From Pleomorphomonas carboxyditropha (GTDB lineage Bacteria; Pseudomonadota; Alphaproteobacteria; Rhizobiales; Pleomorphomonadaceae): a stretch of 64,000 nucleotides of DNA. Location: the NCBI RefSeq assembly GCF_002770725.1, contig NZ_NQVN01000001.1:372001-436000 (forward strand). The letters are read 5' to 3'. Each line of letters starts with the position of its first letter. The first letter of the stretch is position 1. Under the pieces are notes generated by a model that was given only the letters and a program-made list of their open reading frames with translations, did not search any database and was not told the origin of the DNA. Of the stretch, positions 1-9,633 are shown piece after piece. Made by a program: the position numbers and the translations under genes.

Positions 1-74
1 GATTGACGCAATCGCGCAAGATAAGGCGCCCATTGCCGGGCACCCGCCCAGCGTTTATTGCTTTCAGGTCGTCC

Positions 75-2669
75 ATGCCCGCCGCATTGCCATCGGAACC
101 CGCCGGAACGTCTTCCGCCCAGCCCGGGCGTCTCGCCCGGCTGAAGCCGATCCTCATCGCGGTGGTCGCGGTCCTCATCGTCGGCCTGTCGGTGCTGGCG
201 CTGTCGCGCCTTCTGTCGAATGTCGTCTACGACGACCTGCTCTCGGCGATCGAGGATACGCCCTGGTCGCGGATCGGCCTTGCCCTGCTGTTCACCGCCG
301 GCAGTTTCCTGGCGCTTTCCATCTATGACGTCCACGCGCTGCATTTCGCCGGGGCGCGGCTGCCCTACCGGCTGGTGGCGCTGGCGAGCTTCTGCGCCTA
401 TGCCGTCGGCAACATCGCCGGCTTCGGCCCGCTGACCGGCGGCTCCGTCCGCTATCGCTTCTATTCGCCCTTCGGCCTGGAGCCGGAGGCGATCGCCAAG
501 GTGGTCGCCTACGTCGCCGCCGCCTTCGGCTTCGGCCTCGCCTTCGTGGCCGGCCTGGGGCTGACCATTTCCGGGCCGGACCTCGCCGCGCTGATCGGCA
601 TGAGCGGCGCCGCGGTGCGCGGCATCGGCCTCCTGATGCTGGCGGGCGTCGCGGCGGTGCTGCTGTTTTCCGCCGCGCGGCGCGGTTCGGTGACGGTGTT
701 CGGCCGGGCCGTCGCGTTGCCCAACCTGCGCGATATCGTCTCGCAGCTCGTCGCCACCTCGGTGGACGTCGCCTGCGCCGCCGCCGTGCTCTACGTGCTG
801 CTGCCGGACGGCGACGTCTCCTTCCCGACGGTGCTGGCCGTATTCTCGGTGGCGATCGGCGCCGGCGTGCTCAGCCACCTGCCGGGCGGCGTCGGCATCT
901 TCGAGACCATCGTCGTCGGCGCGCTCGGCACGCGCCTGCCGATCGACGGCGTCATCTCGGCCCTGCTGCTCTATCGCATCGTCTACTACGTGGCGCCGCT
1001 CGTCGTCGCGGTCGCCGCCATGATCGTCAGCGAGGCGCGGCGGGCGACGATGGCCAGCCCGGCGCTCACCGCGGCGGTGTCCGGCATCGCGCCGATCATG
1101 CTCGGCACGCTCGCCATCGTGCTCGGCGCCATGCTGGTGTTCTCCGGCGTGACGCCGCCGGCCGACGCTCGCCTCGACCTGATGGACGCCTTCATTCCGC
1201 TGCCGCTGGTCGAGGGGGCGCATTTCGTCGGCTCGGTGATCGGCATCTTCATGATCGTCGCCGGCCGCGGCCTGGTCCACCGGCTCGACGGCGCCTGGTG
1301 GCTGGCGCTGGTGCTGACGGCGCTGTCCATTCCGCTCGCCCTCTTGAAGGCGCTGGCGATCGGCGAGGCGGTGCTGTTCGCGCTGCTGATCGTCGGGTTG
1401 GTGTCCAGCCGGCATCTCTACACGCGGCCGGCCTCGCTGCTGCACGACCGGCTGAGCCCGGCCTGGTGGCTGTGCATCGCCTCGATCCTGGCGCTGGCCG
1501 CCGGCATCCTGTTCTTCGTCTACAAGGAAGTGCCCTACAGCCACGATCTCTGGTGGCAGTTCGAGATGTCGGCCGCCGCGCCGCGCTCGCTGCGCGCCGC
1601 CGTCGGCATCGGGCTCGCCACCGCCGCCGTGGCCGCCTGGCTGCTGATCCGGCCGCCGTCCGGCCGCATCGAGCCGCCCAGCGCCGACGATCTCTCCCGC
1701 GCCGTGGCCATCGTCGCCGGCACCGGCCATGCCGCGGCCAATCTCGTGCGGATGGGCGACAAGAACCTGATGTTCTCCGACGACGGCGCCGCCTTCCTGA
1801 TGTACGCCAAACGCGGCCGCTCCTGGATCTCGCTCGGCGATCCGGTCGGCGCCGAGGCGGGCCGGCGCGAGCTCGTCTGGCGGTTCATCGAGACGGCCCG
1901 CGCGCATGGCGGCCGCGCCGTATTCTACCAGGTGCCGGCCGACAGCCTGGCGCTCTACGCCGATGCCGGACTGTCCGCCTTCAAGCTCGGCGAGGAGGCG
2001 ATCGTCGATCTCGCCGCCTTTGACATCAAGGGCACGCGGCGCGGCAACCTGCGCAACGCCATCAACAAGGCCGAGCGCGACGGCGTCGTCTTCGAGGTGG
2101 TGCCGCCGGAGGGCGTGCCGGCGATCCTCGACGAGCTTGCCGCCGTGTCGAAAAGCTGGCTGGAGGCGCGCAAGGCCCGGGAAAAGGCCTTCTCGCTGGG
2201 CGCCTTCGAGCCGGATTACGTGGCCTCGCAGCCGGTGGCCGTCCTGAAAAAGGCCGACCGCATCTTCGCCTTCGCGACGCTGATGATCTCCGGCGACGGC
2301 CGCGAGGCGGCGATCGACCTGATGCGCTTCACGCCGAAATCCGCCAACGGCACCATGGAGCTGTTGTTCACCCGCGTGCTGCTGCACTTCAAGGCGGCCG
2401 GCTTTGCCGCCTTCAGCCTCGGCATGGCGCCGCTCGCCGGCCTTTCCGACAGCCCGATGGCGCCGCTCTGGCACAAGCTCGGCCGCGCCGCCTTCGAGCA
2501 CGGCAACGCCTTCTACAATTTCCACGGTCTGCGCGCCTTCAAGACCAAGTTCGATCCGGTCTGGCGGCAGCGCTACATGGCGGTGGCCGGCGGCCTCAAC
2601 CCGCTGCTGGCGCTCGCCGACGTGACCTTCGTCATCTCCGGCGGCCTCAAGGGAGCCGTTTCCAAATGA
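75..2669 (+). CDS. mprF: Bifunctional lysylphosphatidylglycerol flippase/synthetase
   Basis: This membrane protein transfers lysine from Lys-tRNA to phosphatidylglycerol and flips the product, which lowers envelope negative charge and protects against cationic peptides and acid. The N-terminal part is a long series of hydrophobic helices (UPF0104-type flippase). The C-terminal part, from about residue 535, is a soluble DUF2156 aminoacyl-transferase domain, recognisable from its segments around MGDKNLMFSDDG and LMRFTPKSANGTMELL. An in-frame TTG at position 3 would add 24 unconvincing residues, so I chose the ATG at 75, giving 864 aa; a start upstream of the window cannot be excluded. The stop overlaps the next gene by four bases (ATGA), so the two are translationally coupled. 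In rhizobia this gene is called lpiA and is acid-inducible together with its partner. Confidence 0.93.
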   Translation: MPAALPSEPAGTSSAQPGRLARLKPILIAVVAVLIVGLSVLALSRLLSNVVYDDLLSAIEDTPWSRIGLALLFTAGSFLALSIYDVHALHFAGARLPYRLVALASFCAYAVGNIAGFGPLTGGSVRYRFYSPFGLEPEAIAKVVAYVAAAFGFGLAFVAGLGLTISGPDLAALIGMSGAAVRGIGLLMLAGVAAVLLFSAARRGSVTVFGRAVALPNLRDIVSQLVATSVDVACAAAVLYVLLPDGDVSFPTVLAVFSVAIGAGVLSHLPGGVGIFETIVVGALGTRLPIDGVISALLLYRIVYYVAPLVVAVAAMIVSEARRATMASPALTAAVSGIAPIMLGTLAIVLGAMLVFSGVTPPADARLDLMDAFIPLPLVEGAHFVGSVIGIFMIVAGRGLVHRLDGAWWLALVLTALSIPLALLKALAIGEAVLFALLIVGLVSSRHLYTRPASLLHDRLSPAWWLCIASILALAAGILFFVYKEVPYSHDLWWQFEMSAAAPRSLRAAVGIGLATAAVAAWLLIRPPSGRIEPPSADDLSRAVAIVAGTGHAAANLVRMGDKNLMFSDDGAAFLMYAKRGRSWISLGDPVGAEAGRRELVWRFIETARAHGGRAVFYQVPADSLALYADAGLSAFKLGEEAIVDLAAFDIKGTRRGNLRNAINKAERDGVVFEVVPPEGVPAILDELAAVSKSWLEARKAREKAFSLGAFEPDYVASQPVAVLKKADRIFAFATLMISGDGREAAIDLMRFTPKSANGTMELLFTRVLLHFKAAGFAAFSLGMAPLAGLSDSPMAPLWHKLGRAAFEHGNAFYNFHGLRAFKTKFDPVWRQRYMAVAGGLNPLLALADVTFVISGGLKGAVSK

Positions 2670-4084
2670 AGCGACTGATACTTTTCGTCATGGTCGGCGT
2701 CCTCACGGCGGCCGGCATCGCGACGGGCGCCTTCCTCTATCTTTTCCCCCACCTGCCGGTCGACAGGACGGACACGCTCGGCATCGCCGAGGTGATCACG
2801 CCGCGCGATGAGCCGAGCGGCATCGTCTTCCTGCTGTCGGGCGATGGCGGCTACGGCTTCTGGGACCGCGTCAAGGCCCGCCGCTACGCGGCGAATGGCG
2901 CCGTCGTCGTCGGCATCGACACGCCCGCCACCTTCGCCAAGGCGGAAAAGCTGTCCGACGATTGCGTCTACTTCGTCTCCGACGTCGAGCAGGTCAGCCA
3001 GAACATCCAGCGCGTGCTGGACGTCGACAGCTATCATTCGCCGCTGATCGTCGGCGACGGCCTCGGCGGCACCTTCGCGCTGGCGCTGGCCGCCCAGTCG
3101 CCGGACGCCACGATCGGTCGCACCATCGCCGTCGATCCGCGCGCAACGCTGCCGCTTCGCAAGGAGCTGTGCAGCGAGGCAAAGCACGCGCGGGCCGCCG
3201 ACGGCCGCGGCTGGGTCTACGAGCTTCAGAAGGGGCACCTTCCCGACCCGATCGACGTCTATCTGACCCGCCATGCCGATCCGGCCGGCGCGGCTCATGT
3301 CGACGAGCTGGTCCGGTCGGGCTTTGCCGTCGCCACGGCCAAGAGCGTCAAAGGCGCCGGCCGGACGCTCGACGGCGCGGTGTTCGACCAACTGGTCAAG
3401 GCGGACGACAACGGTTCGCCGCTGGCCGGCATCCCGATCACCGTGGTGGGCGCCAACCCGACGCACGACACCATGGCGATCATCTATTCCGGCGACGGCG
3501 GCTGGCGCGACATCGACGCCGAGATCGGCGGCTATCTCGCCAAGGCCGGCGTGCCGGTGGTCGGCATCGATTCGCTGCGCTACTTCTGGAACGACATCGA
3601 CCCGGCCGACGCCGCCGACGACCTCGCCAAGGTGATCGACGCCTATACCCGGAAGTGGAACGTCCACAAGGTGGCGCTCGTCGGCTATTCGTTCGGCGCC
3701 GACGCGCTGCCGGCGATTTACGACGCGTTGCCGGCCGACCACAAGGCCAGCGTCAATCTGGTGTCCCTGCTCGCCTACACCGGCGCGCGGCAGTTCGAAA
3801 TCCAGGTCTCCGGCATTCTCGGCGGCAAGACCGACCCGAACGGACCGTCGACGCTGCCGGATCTCGAAAAGATCGAGCCGGCCAAGGTCCAGTGCATCTA
3901 CGGCAGCGAGGACGAGGAGACCGCCTGCGTCCGCCTTCCGAAGGACAAGGGCTTCAGCCTGCGCGTCCATCCGGGCGGCCACCATTTCAACGACGACTAC
4001 AAGCCGGTGGCCAAGGATATTCTCGACCGCCTCGTTCCGCCGGCCGCCACGCCGGCGGCGTTGGAGGCGAAGGCCACGCCTTGA
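2666..4084 (+). CDS. acvB: AcvB/VirJ-family virulence protein (probable lysyl-PG hydrolase)
   Basis: This 472-aa protein has an N-terminal membrane anchor or signal (residues 1-27) and two VirJ-type alpha/beta-hydrolase halves. Each half begins with an SGDGG motif (Ser58 and Ser275 regions). The C-terminal half carries a normal nucleophile elbow, G-Y-S342-F-G. The first half has G-D-G132-L-G, so its serine is missing and it is probably non-catalytic. In Agrobacterium, AcvB is reported to hydrolyse lysyl-phosphatidylglycerol in the periplasm, balancing LpiA/MprF. The ATGA overlap with mprF makes that pairing very likely here. The assignment of substrate rests on the family and the gene context. 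Confidence 0.88.
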   Translation: MKRLILFVMVGVLTAAGIATGAFLYLFPHLPVDRTDTLGIAEVITPRDEPSGIVFLLSGDGGYGFWDRVKARRYAANGAVVVGIDTPATFAKAEKLSDDCVYFVSDVEQVSQNIQRVLDVDSYHSPLIVGDGLGGTFALALAAQSPDATIGRTIAVDPRATLPLRKELCSEAKHARAADGRGWVYELQKGHLPDPIDVYLTRHADPAGAAHVDELVRSGFAVATAKSVKGAGRTLDGAVFDQLVKADDNGSPLAGIPITVVGANPTHDTMAIIYSGDGGWRDIDAEIGGYLAKAGVPVVGIDSLRYFWNDIDPADAADDLAKVIDAYTRKWNVHKVALVGYSFGADALPAIYDALPADHKASVNLVSLLAYTGARQFEIQVSGILGGKTDPNGPSTLPDLEKIEPAKVQCIYGSEDEETACVRLPKDKGFSLRVHPGGHHFNDDYKPVAKDILDRLVPPAATPAALEAKATP

Positions 4085-4115
4085 CGGCGGCGGCCGGAAC
4101 GGGGAACAAGACGCC

Positions 4116-4805
4116 ATGCGCTTTCCCGTTCCGCTGGTGCCCGGCCGGCTCGTCCGCCGCTACAAACGCTTTCTCGCCGACTGCCGTCTCGACAGCGGCG
4201 AGGAGGTGACCGCCCACGTCGCCAATTCCGGCTCCATGCTCGGGCTCGCGACGCCCGGCGCCCGCGTCTATCTCGCCCGCTCGGCCGATCCGAAGCGCAA
4301 GCTCGCCTGGAGCTGGCAACTGGTCGAGGCGGATGGCGCCTTGGTCGGCATCGACACCGGCCTGTCCAACCGCATCGTCGCCGAGGCGATCGCCGAAGGG
4401 CGGATCCCGGCGCTCGCCGGCTACCGGACGCTCCGCCGCGAGGTGCCCTACGGCGCGCGCAGCCGCGTCGACATGCTGCTCGAAGGCGAGGGGCGGCCGC
4501 CCTGCTATGTCGAGGTGAAGTCCGTCACCTTGTCGCGCCGGCCGGGAATTGCCGAATTTCCCGACGCGGTCACCGCGCGCGGGGCGCGGCATCTCGCCGA
4601 GCTGGCTGCCATGGCAAGCGCCGGCGCCCGCGCCGTTCTTCTCTACCTCGTGCAGCGCGGTGACTGCCGCCGTTTCGAAATCGCCGCCGATATCGATCCC
4701 GCCTATGCGGCGGCGGCGCTGGCGGCCCGCGCGGCCGGCGTCGAAATGCTGGTGGCGCGCGCCGACGTCAGCCCGGCGGGAATCGAAATCCGGTCCGATT
4801 TCTGA
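4116..4805 (+). CDS. sfsA: Sugar fermentation stimulation protein homolog
   Basis: This 229-aa protein matches the SfsA family along its length: an N-terminal OB-fold-like part ([20 protein letters not shown]) followed by a PD-(D/E)XK-like nuclease fold with the typical segments YVEVKSVTL and [16 protein letters not shown]. SfsA binds DNA and was named for effects on maltose metabolism in E. coli; its real role is unclear. It lies 31 bases after acvB on the same strand and 106 bases before map, an arrangement (sfsA-map) common in rhizobia. Confidence 0.93.
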   Translation: MRFPVPLVPGRLVRRYKRFLADCRLDSGEEVTAHVANSGSMLGLATPGARVYLARSADPKRKLAWSWQLVEADGALVGIDTGLSNRIVAEAIAEGRIPALAGYRTLRREVPYGARSRVDMLLEGEGRPPCYVEVKSVTLSRRPGIAEFPDAVTARGARHLAELAAMASAGARAVLLYLVQRGDCRRFEIAADIDPAYAAAALAARAAGVEMLVARADVSPAGIEIRSDF

Positions 4806-4911
4806 CAGAATGATGAACCAGAGCCGTGTACTCGGCGCGGTGCTTGGGTATATGACGACGAAAACGCGAAGCCGTCCGGCTTCCAATGCCAGACTGAGGT
4901 TGGTTGATCCG

Positions 4912-5742
4912 ATGATCAATTACGTCGACGCGGCGGTCGCCCCGCTGCGCAACACCGGAGATATTCGCCTTTACGGCGCCGCCGACTTCGAGGGCATGCG
5001 CAAGGCTTGCCAGATCGCCGCCGGCTGCCTCGACGACCTCGTCGATATCGTCAAGCCGGGCGTCACCACCCAGGCGATCGACGATTTCGTCTATGGCTAC
5101 GGCCGCGACCACGACGCCCTGCCGGCCGACATCTACTACCGCGGCTACAAGAAGTCGGTCTGCACCTCGATCAATCATGTGGTCTGCCACGGCATTCCCG
5201 ACGAGAAGCCGTTGCGCGAGGGCGACATCGTCAACATCGACGTCACCTTCATCCTCGACGGCTGGCACGGCGATTCCTCGCGCATGTATGGCGTCGGCGC
5301 CGTCAAGCGCGCCGCCGAGCGGCTGATCGACGTGACGCATGAATCGCTGATGCGCGGCATCGCCGCCGTCCGGCCGGGCAACACCACCGGCGACATCGGC
5401 GAGGCCATCCAGAAATACGTCGAGAGCGAGCGCTGCTCGGTGGTGCGCGACTTCTGCGGCCACGGCGTCGGCAAGCTGTTCCACGACACGCCCAACATCC
5501 TGCACTACGGCCGCAGGGGCGAGGGGCCGGTGCTGAAGCCGGGCATGATCTTCACCATCGAGCCGATGGTCAATCTCGGCCGGCCGCACGTGAAGGTGCT
5601 CAGCGACGGCTGGACGGCGGTCACCCGCGACCGCTCGCTGTCGGCCCAGTTCGAGCATGCCGTCGGCGTCACCGACACCGGCTGCGAGGTGTTCACGCTG
5701 TCGCCGAAGGGCTTGTTCAAGCCGCCGCTGAAGGTCGCTTGA
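4912..5742 (+). CDS. map: Type I methionine aminopeptidase
   Basis: This 276-aa enzyme removes the initiator methionine from new proteins. The five metal ligands of the pita-bread fold are recognisable in the segments NIDVTFILDGWHGD, CGHGVGKLFHD, FTIEPMVN and QFEHAVGVT. The reading frame is open far upstream, but rhizobial Map proteins begin with a segment like MxxYxDAAxAPLRNTG, which matches the ATG at 4912; an upstream ATG at 4810 would add 34 poorly conserved residues. Two strong inverted repeats follow the stop codon. Confidence 0.93.
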   Translation: MINYVDAAVAPLRNTGDIRLYGAADFEGMRKACQIAAGCLDDLVDIVKPGVTTQAIDDFVYGYGRDHDALPADIYYRGYKKSVCTSINHVVCHGIPDEKPLREGDIVNIDVTFILDGWHGDSSRMYGVGAVKRAAERLIDVTHESLMRGIAAVRPGNTTGDIGEAIQKYVESERCSVVRDFCGHGVGKLFHDTPNILHYGRRGEGPVLKPGMIFTIEPMVNLGRPHVKVLSDGWTAVTRDRSLSAQFEHAVGVTDTGCEVFTLSPKGLFKPPLKVA

Positions 5743-5784
5743 TATCAACTCGCGAAGATGCTGACGCATCCGCTCGTTGGAGCC

Positions 5785-5829
5785 ATCACGAATTTCTCAT
5801 GTGCATCAGGGGCATGAGAAATTCGTGAT
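5785..5829. terminator. Strong inverted repeat after map
   Basis: Perfect 17-bp arms (5785-5801 and 5813-5829) are separated by an 11-base loop, 42 bases after the map stop and between convergent genes. There is no T-run on either strand, so it is either a bidirectional terminator or a dispersed palindromic repeat. Confidence 0.6.
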
Positions 5830-5833
5830 CGGA

Positions 5834-5865
5834 ATGCCAAGGGTCATTTTCAATGCCCTTGGCAT
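5834..5865. terminator. Second inverted repeat between map and the DUF1178 gene
   Basis: Ten-base arms ATGCCAAGGG and CCCTTGGCAT enclose a T-rich loop. It lies only four bases after the previous hairpin and 16 bases from the end of the convergent DUF1178 gene. Confidence 0.6.
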
Positions 5866-5881
5866 GGCCGTGCTTCCTACT

Positions 5882-6124
5882 TCAGAAGCCCGCCGCCATC
5901 GGACAGCCGGGGTTGGCGCAGGTCGACGGATTGCAGGCCGGCTCCGCCGCGAAGGAGGCCTTGGCCGCGCCGAGGCTGGGCGCCATCAGCGCCTTCTCGA
6001 CCCGCGCGACGCCGCAGGACGGACAGGCGTAGTCGGGCTTTCTCGCCTCCCAGTCGGCCATGCCGCCGAACCAGTCGTCGAAGTCGTGGCCGCAGGCGGC
6101 GCAGTGCAGGTTGTAGTGGATCAT
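5882..6124 (-). CDS. DUF1178-family zinc-ribbon protein
   Basis: An 80-aa protein starting MIHYNLHCAACGHDFDDWFG, the signature of DUF1178. Two CxxC-type pairs are visible: C-A-A-C near residue 8 and C-P-S-C near residue 34, followed by the VEKALMAPSLG segment typical of the family. Family members are usually about 140-150 aa; this copy ends at GCPMAAGF and lacks the usual C-terminal helical half. The C-terminus is instead cysteine-containing (CNPSTCANPGCP). The function of the family is unknown. The ATG at 6124 is preferred because the family always starts with MI. Confidence 0.8.
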   Translation of the reverse strand: MIHYNLHCAACGHDFDDWFGGMADWEARKPDYACPSCGVARVEKALMAPSLGAAKASFAAEPACNPSTCANPGCPMAAGF

Positions 6125-6308
6125 GGCGAGGCCGTGGTCTCTCGTTGTCGGTCGGCGATAGGTCGCCGCGACGGTCCATCCTGTCAAGCGCAGTCTCCCG
6201 GATGGAAGATCGCAAGCCGCAAGGCCGCCACAGGTCGGTCTTCGCGCCATCGCAATCCTCGGGCAGGATCGCGCCATCGGGCCAAATCGTTCCCCGGGGG
6301 AGATCAAC

Positions 6309-8306
6309 GTGAAATCGATGCCGCTTGCCGCCGCGCTTCTTGCCGCCGCCTCGCCTCTCGTGCTCGCCACGGCGGCCCTTGCCGCCGACAAGGTGGGCTC
6401 CGTGCTGCTGTCGTCGGGCGGCCTGGCCGAGATCGTCCGCACCGTCGATCTTGCGGAAGGGGAGAGCCGCCTGGCGCTGGAAATTCCCGCCGACCAGGCC
6501 GACGACGTCCTGAAGAGCCTTCTCGTTAGCGATCCCGCGGGCTCCATCGTTTCGGTCACCCTCGACGGCGCCAACGCCGTCGCCGAGGCGTTCAAGCGCC
6601 TGCCGCTGACGCGCGAGGACCTTGCCTCCACCGCCACCATCGCCGCCGCCATGACCGGCTACGCCGCGACCATCGACGACGGCGCCGGCCACAAGGCGAG
6701 CGGCGTCATTCTCGGCGTCGCCAAGGTGCCCCGCGCCACCGCAGGGCAGCCGATCGAGCTGCCGGCGGTGGCGCTGCGCCAGGACGACGGCAGTTTCGCC
6801 GAAGTGCTGCTCGGCCCCGGCGCGGCCATCGTGTTCGCCGACAAGGAGTTGCAGGCGCGCCTCGATGCGGCGATCTCGACCGTCCGCGCGGCGGCCGACG
6901 CCGGTTTCCGCACGCTCGGCATCGAAACGACGGGCAAGGGGCAACGGACGGTGCGGCTTTCCTACGTGGTGGCGGCGCCGGTGTGGAAGGCGGCCTACCG
7001 CATCGTGCCGGCCGAGGGCGGCAAGTTTCGCGTCCAGGGCTGGGCGGTGCTCGAGAACGGCAGCGGCGAAGACTGGAGCGACGTTCGCCTGACGCTGTCG
7101 TCGGCCAATCCGGTGGCGCTCCGGCAGCGGCTCGTCGACATGTACTGGCGCGACCGCCGCGAGGTGCCGCTGCTGCTGCCGGGCGGCGACGTCAATCTGC
7201 TGGTCGATGGCGCGCAGGCGGGCGGCGCTTCGCAGGAGATGTACGGCATGCCCGGCCAGGCGGACCTCGCCGCGGAGGCGCCACCGCCGCCCATGGCGAT
7301 GCGGGCCCTGGCCATGCCGGCGCCGGCCGCGCCGTCGCGCGGGCCGGAGGCGGTCTCGGTCGAAGGCGACGTCGGCGTCAGCTTCACGCTGCCGCAGCCG
7401 GTGACGCTGAAGGCGGGGGCGACGCTGACCGTGCCGATCATCGATGCCGATCTCGACGCCGACGTCGTCTCGCTGTGGCGGGAGGGCAGCGGCAGCGCGC
7501 CGCAGGCGGCTGTCTTCCTGTCCAACACCACGGGCAGGAGCGTGCCGCCCGGCATCTTCACCGTCTACGGCGCGGACGGCTATCTCGGCGATGCGCAGGT
7601 GGCCGGCATTCCGCCCGGCGAGAAGCGCTTCGCCGCCTTTGCCGCCGATCCGAAGACGCGGGTTGCCAGCGAGCGGCAGCAGAAAACCGACATCGTCGGC
7701 CTTTCCGGCGGCGATGGCGTGCTGACCGTGAGGCGGTCGACAGTCTGGACCACCCTCTATCACCTCGCCGCTCCCAAGGACGAGGCGCGTACGGTGATGA
7801 TCGATCACGCCCGCGTCGCCGGCACCGAAGCGACGACCGATGGCGAGGTGGTATCCGACGAGCCGGGGCGGCTGCGCATCAGGACGGGCGTTGCGGCCGG
7901 CGCCGCGAAGGATATCCGGGTGACGGAAACGCGCACCGACGCCGAGGCCGTCCACCTCGTCGACAGCGATCCCGACACCCTGCTGTTCTATGCCTCGACC
8001 CGGAATATCGAGCCGGCGGTGGCCGAGAAGCTGAAGGCGATCGCCGCCATCAAGGGGCGGGTCGGCGAGGCCGAACGGGCGATCGAGCGGGCCGAGCAGG
8101 CGGGCCGGCGCCAGGCCGACGAGCAGGGGCGCATCCGCGCCAATCTCGAGGCTTTGCCGGAAACCTCCGATAGCGCCAAGTCCTACATCGCCAAGCTCGC
8201 GGAGAGCGAAAAGGCGATCGAGGAGGCCGAGGCCGCCCGGGCCGAGGCGCAGACAAGGGCCGACCGGGAGAAGGCGGCGCTCGACGCGGCGCTCGCCGCG
8301 TTCTGA
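6309..8306 (+). CDS. Secreted DUF4139-domain protein
   Basis: A 665-aa exported protein with a clear signal peptide (residues 1-26, cleavage near ALAAD). The N-terminal half resembles DUF4140 and the middle contains the DUF4139 beta-sandwich region ([44 protein letters not shown]). The last 80 residues are charged and Ala/Glu-rich and probably form a coiled coil. Related proteins are called MuiA-like mucoidy inhibitors, but the role of these bacterial members is not established. The GTG at 6309 is favoured because a purine-rich GGGGAGA lies about seven bases upstream; ATG 6318 is an alternative. Confidence 0.82.
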   Translation: MKSMPLAAALLAAASPLVLATAALAADKVGSVLLSSGGLAEIVRTVDLAEGESRLALEIPADQADDVLKSLLVSDPAGSIVSVTLDGANAVAEAFKRLPLTREDLASTATIAAAMTGYAATIDDGAGHKASGVILGVAKVPRATAGQPIELPAVALRQDDGSFAEVLLGPGAAIVFADKELQARLDAAISTVRAAADAGFRTLGIETTGKGQRTVRLSYVVAAPVWKAAYRIVPAEGGKFRVQGWAVLENGSGEDWSDVRLTLSSANPVALRQRLVDMYWRDRREVPLLLPGGDVNLLVDGAQAGGASQEMYGMPGQADLAAEAPPPPMAMRALAMPAPAAPSRGPEAVSVEGDVGVSFTLPQPVTLKAGATLTVPIIDADLDADVVSLWREGSGSAPQAAVFLSNTTGRSVPPGIFTVYGADGYLGDAQVAGIPPGEKRFAAFAADPKTRVASERQQKTDIVGLSGGDGVLTVRRSTVWTTLYHLAAPKDEARTVMIDHARVAGTEATTDGEVVSDEPGRLRIRTGVAAGAAKDIRVTETRTDAEAVHLVDSDPDTLLFYASTRNIEPAVAEKLKAIAAIKGRVGEAERAIERAEQAGRRQADEQGRIRANLEALPETSDSAKSYIAKLAESEKAIEEAEAARAEAQTRADREKAALDAALAAF

Positions 8307-8310
8307 GACC

Positions 8311-8646
8311 TCATGCCGGCGTCTCGCTCCGCAGGCCGTAGATGGGCTCCCAGCGAAGCCATTTCTCCCGCACCGCTGCGTCGAGATCGACGCCGGCGGC
8401 GCGGGCGAACAGCAGAAGCTGGCAGAATACGTCGGCCACTTCGGCGGGAAGCTGCGCCGCTCCATCGTCGGCATCACGGCGCGAACGGCCGGTCCGGCTC
8501 AGCCACGCCTGAGTCATCTCGCCCATTTCCTCCTGCACCTTCAGGAGGAACCAGTCGCCACCCCGGTCGATGGCATAGGTGGCGGCATAGGCAGCCGAGA
8601 TCGCCTCGAGGCGATCGGCGAGGGCGTTGAGAGACGGAGCGGACAT
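8311..8646 (-). CDS. MazG-like nucleotide pyrophosphohydrolase
   Basis: A 111-aa all-alpha protein. The segment [14 protein letters not shown] (E-E-x-x-E) and the later [13 protein letters not shown] (E-x-x-D) supply the metal-binding acidic residues of the MazG/dUTPase-2 superfamily. Such short proteins hydrolyse nucleoside triphosphates to monophosphates, often for pool cleaning, but the substrate cannot be told here. It converges on the DUF4139 gene with only four bases between the stops and is divergent from radC. Confidence 0.82.
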   Translation of the reverse strand: MSAPSLNALADRLEAISAAYAATYAIDRGGDWFLLKVQEEMGEMTQAWLSRTGRSRRDADDGAAQLPAEVADVFCQLLLFARAAGVDLDAAVREKWLRWEPIYGLRSETPA

Positions 8647-8760
8647 GCGAATTCTTCCTTCAGTCGTTCCGAGGAAGAGAACACGCTGCCGGTCGCGATG
8701 CTGTCAGTATGCCTTGCCGCCAAATCTGCTAGGCTGCGCTTGCTCCACACGGAATCGAAC

Positions 8761-9462
8761 ATGGGCGACTTTCAGGACGGCAAGGTCAACCCGCCGCATT
8801 ACACCGGCCACCGCGAACGGCTGCGCGAGCGCTTCCGCACCGGCGGTGACGAGGCGATCGCCGACTACGAGCTCCTGGAGCTGATCCTGTTCCGGTCGAT
8901 CCCGCGCCAGGACGTCAAGCCGCTCGCCAAGGAGCTGCTGGCCGCCTTCGGCTCTTTCGCCGAGGTAATCGGCGCCTCGAAAGCGCGCCTCAGGACGATG
9001 AAGGGCATCGGCGAGGCGACCATTCTCGACTTCAAGGTGGTGCATGCCGCGTCGCGCCGCATCGCCCGGTCGGGCGTGGTGAAGCGGCCGGTCCTGTCGT
9101 CCTGGCCGGCGGTGATCGACTATTGCCGCACCGCCATGGCCTACGAGGACCGCGAGCAGTTCCGCGTGCTGTTCCTCGACAAGAAGAACCGGATGATCGC
9201 CGACGAGGTGCAGCAGACGGGCACGGTCGACCACACGCCGGTCTACCCGCGCGAGGTGGTGAAGCGGGCGCTGGAGCTCGCTGCCACGGCATTGGTTCTC
9301 GTCCACAACCATCCCTCCGGCGATCCAGCACCGTCACGGGCCGACGTCACCATGACCAAGCAGGTGATCGACGCCGCCACGCCGCTCGGCATCACCGTGC
9401 ACGATCACATCATCATCGGCCGCGACGGCCATGCCAGCCTGAGGGGGCTGCAACTGATCTGA
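8761..9462 (+). CDS. radC: RadC family JAB/MPN-domain protein
   Basis: A 233-aa protein with the N-terminal helix-hairpin-helix-like UPF0758 region ([13 protein letters not shown]) and the C-terminal MPN domain. The JAMM zinc motif is complete: H182-x-H184-P-S-G-D-P-x-P-S-x-x-D195. RadC was once thought to be a DNA repair protein; that role has been questioned, and the family is best called a predicted metalloprotein. I chose the ATG at 8761 (MGDFQDGK) over an in-frame ATG 63 bases upstream because homologues begin near the [13 protein letters not shown] segment. Confidence 0.92.
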   Translation: MGDFQDGKVNPPHYTGHRERLRERFRTGGDEAIADYELLELILFRSIPRQDVKPLAKELLAAFGSFAEVIGASKARLRTMKGIGEATILDFKVVHAASRRIARSGVVKRPVLSSWPAVIDYCRTAMAYEDREQFRVLFLDKKNRMIADEVQQTGTVDHTPVYPREVVKRALELAATALVLVHNHPSGDPAPSRADVTMTKQVIDAATPLGITVHDHIIIGRDGHASLRGLQLI

Positions 9463-9633
9463 GGAAGCCGGTTCCGGCCTGTCGGGGCGCCGGCCGCCGG
9501 CACGATGCCCGCACTGCAAATGCTGCCCGGCCGCTGATATTCTGCCGAAGCAGTGCTAGAAGCTGTCGGTCCGCCTGCGGCCTCGACAGGGTCGGCAACG
9601 CGTCCCATAGTGGTCGTTCGGTAGGTCAAATCC

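Noticed and set aside
3-74. Possible N-terminal extension of MprF from TTG at position 3
   Set aside because: The extra residues are basic and unlike MprF N-termini; ATG 75 is a better start, although the window edge limits certainty.
2573-4117. 514-codon minus-strand open frame opposite acvB
   Set aside because: Low-complexity antisense translation; the acvB frame has recognised motifs and a proper overlap with mprF.
4549-4911. N-terminal extension of Map upstream of 4912
   Set aside because: It overlaps sfsA in another frame and the residues match nothing in the Map family.
5877-8477. 866-codon open frame on the minus strand across the DUF4139 gene
   Set aside because: It is an antisense shadow caused by high third-position GC; the translation is Arg/Gly/Asp-rich without domains, while the plus strand encodes a clear secreted protein.
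9463-9633. Small RNA or defence accessory gene before the helicase
   Set aside because: No open frame with a ribosome site and no strong structure were seen in these 171 bases.
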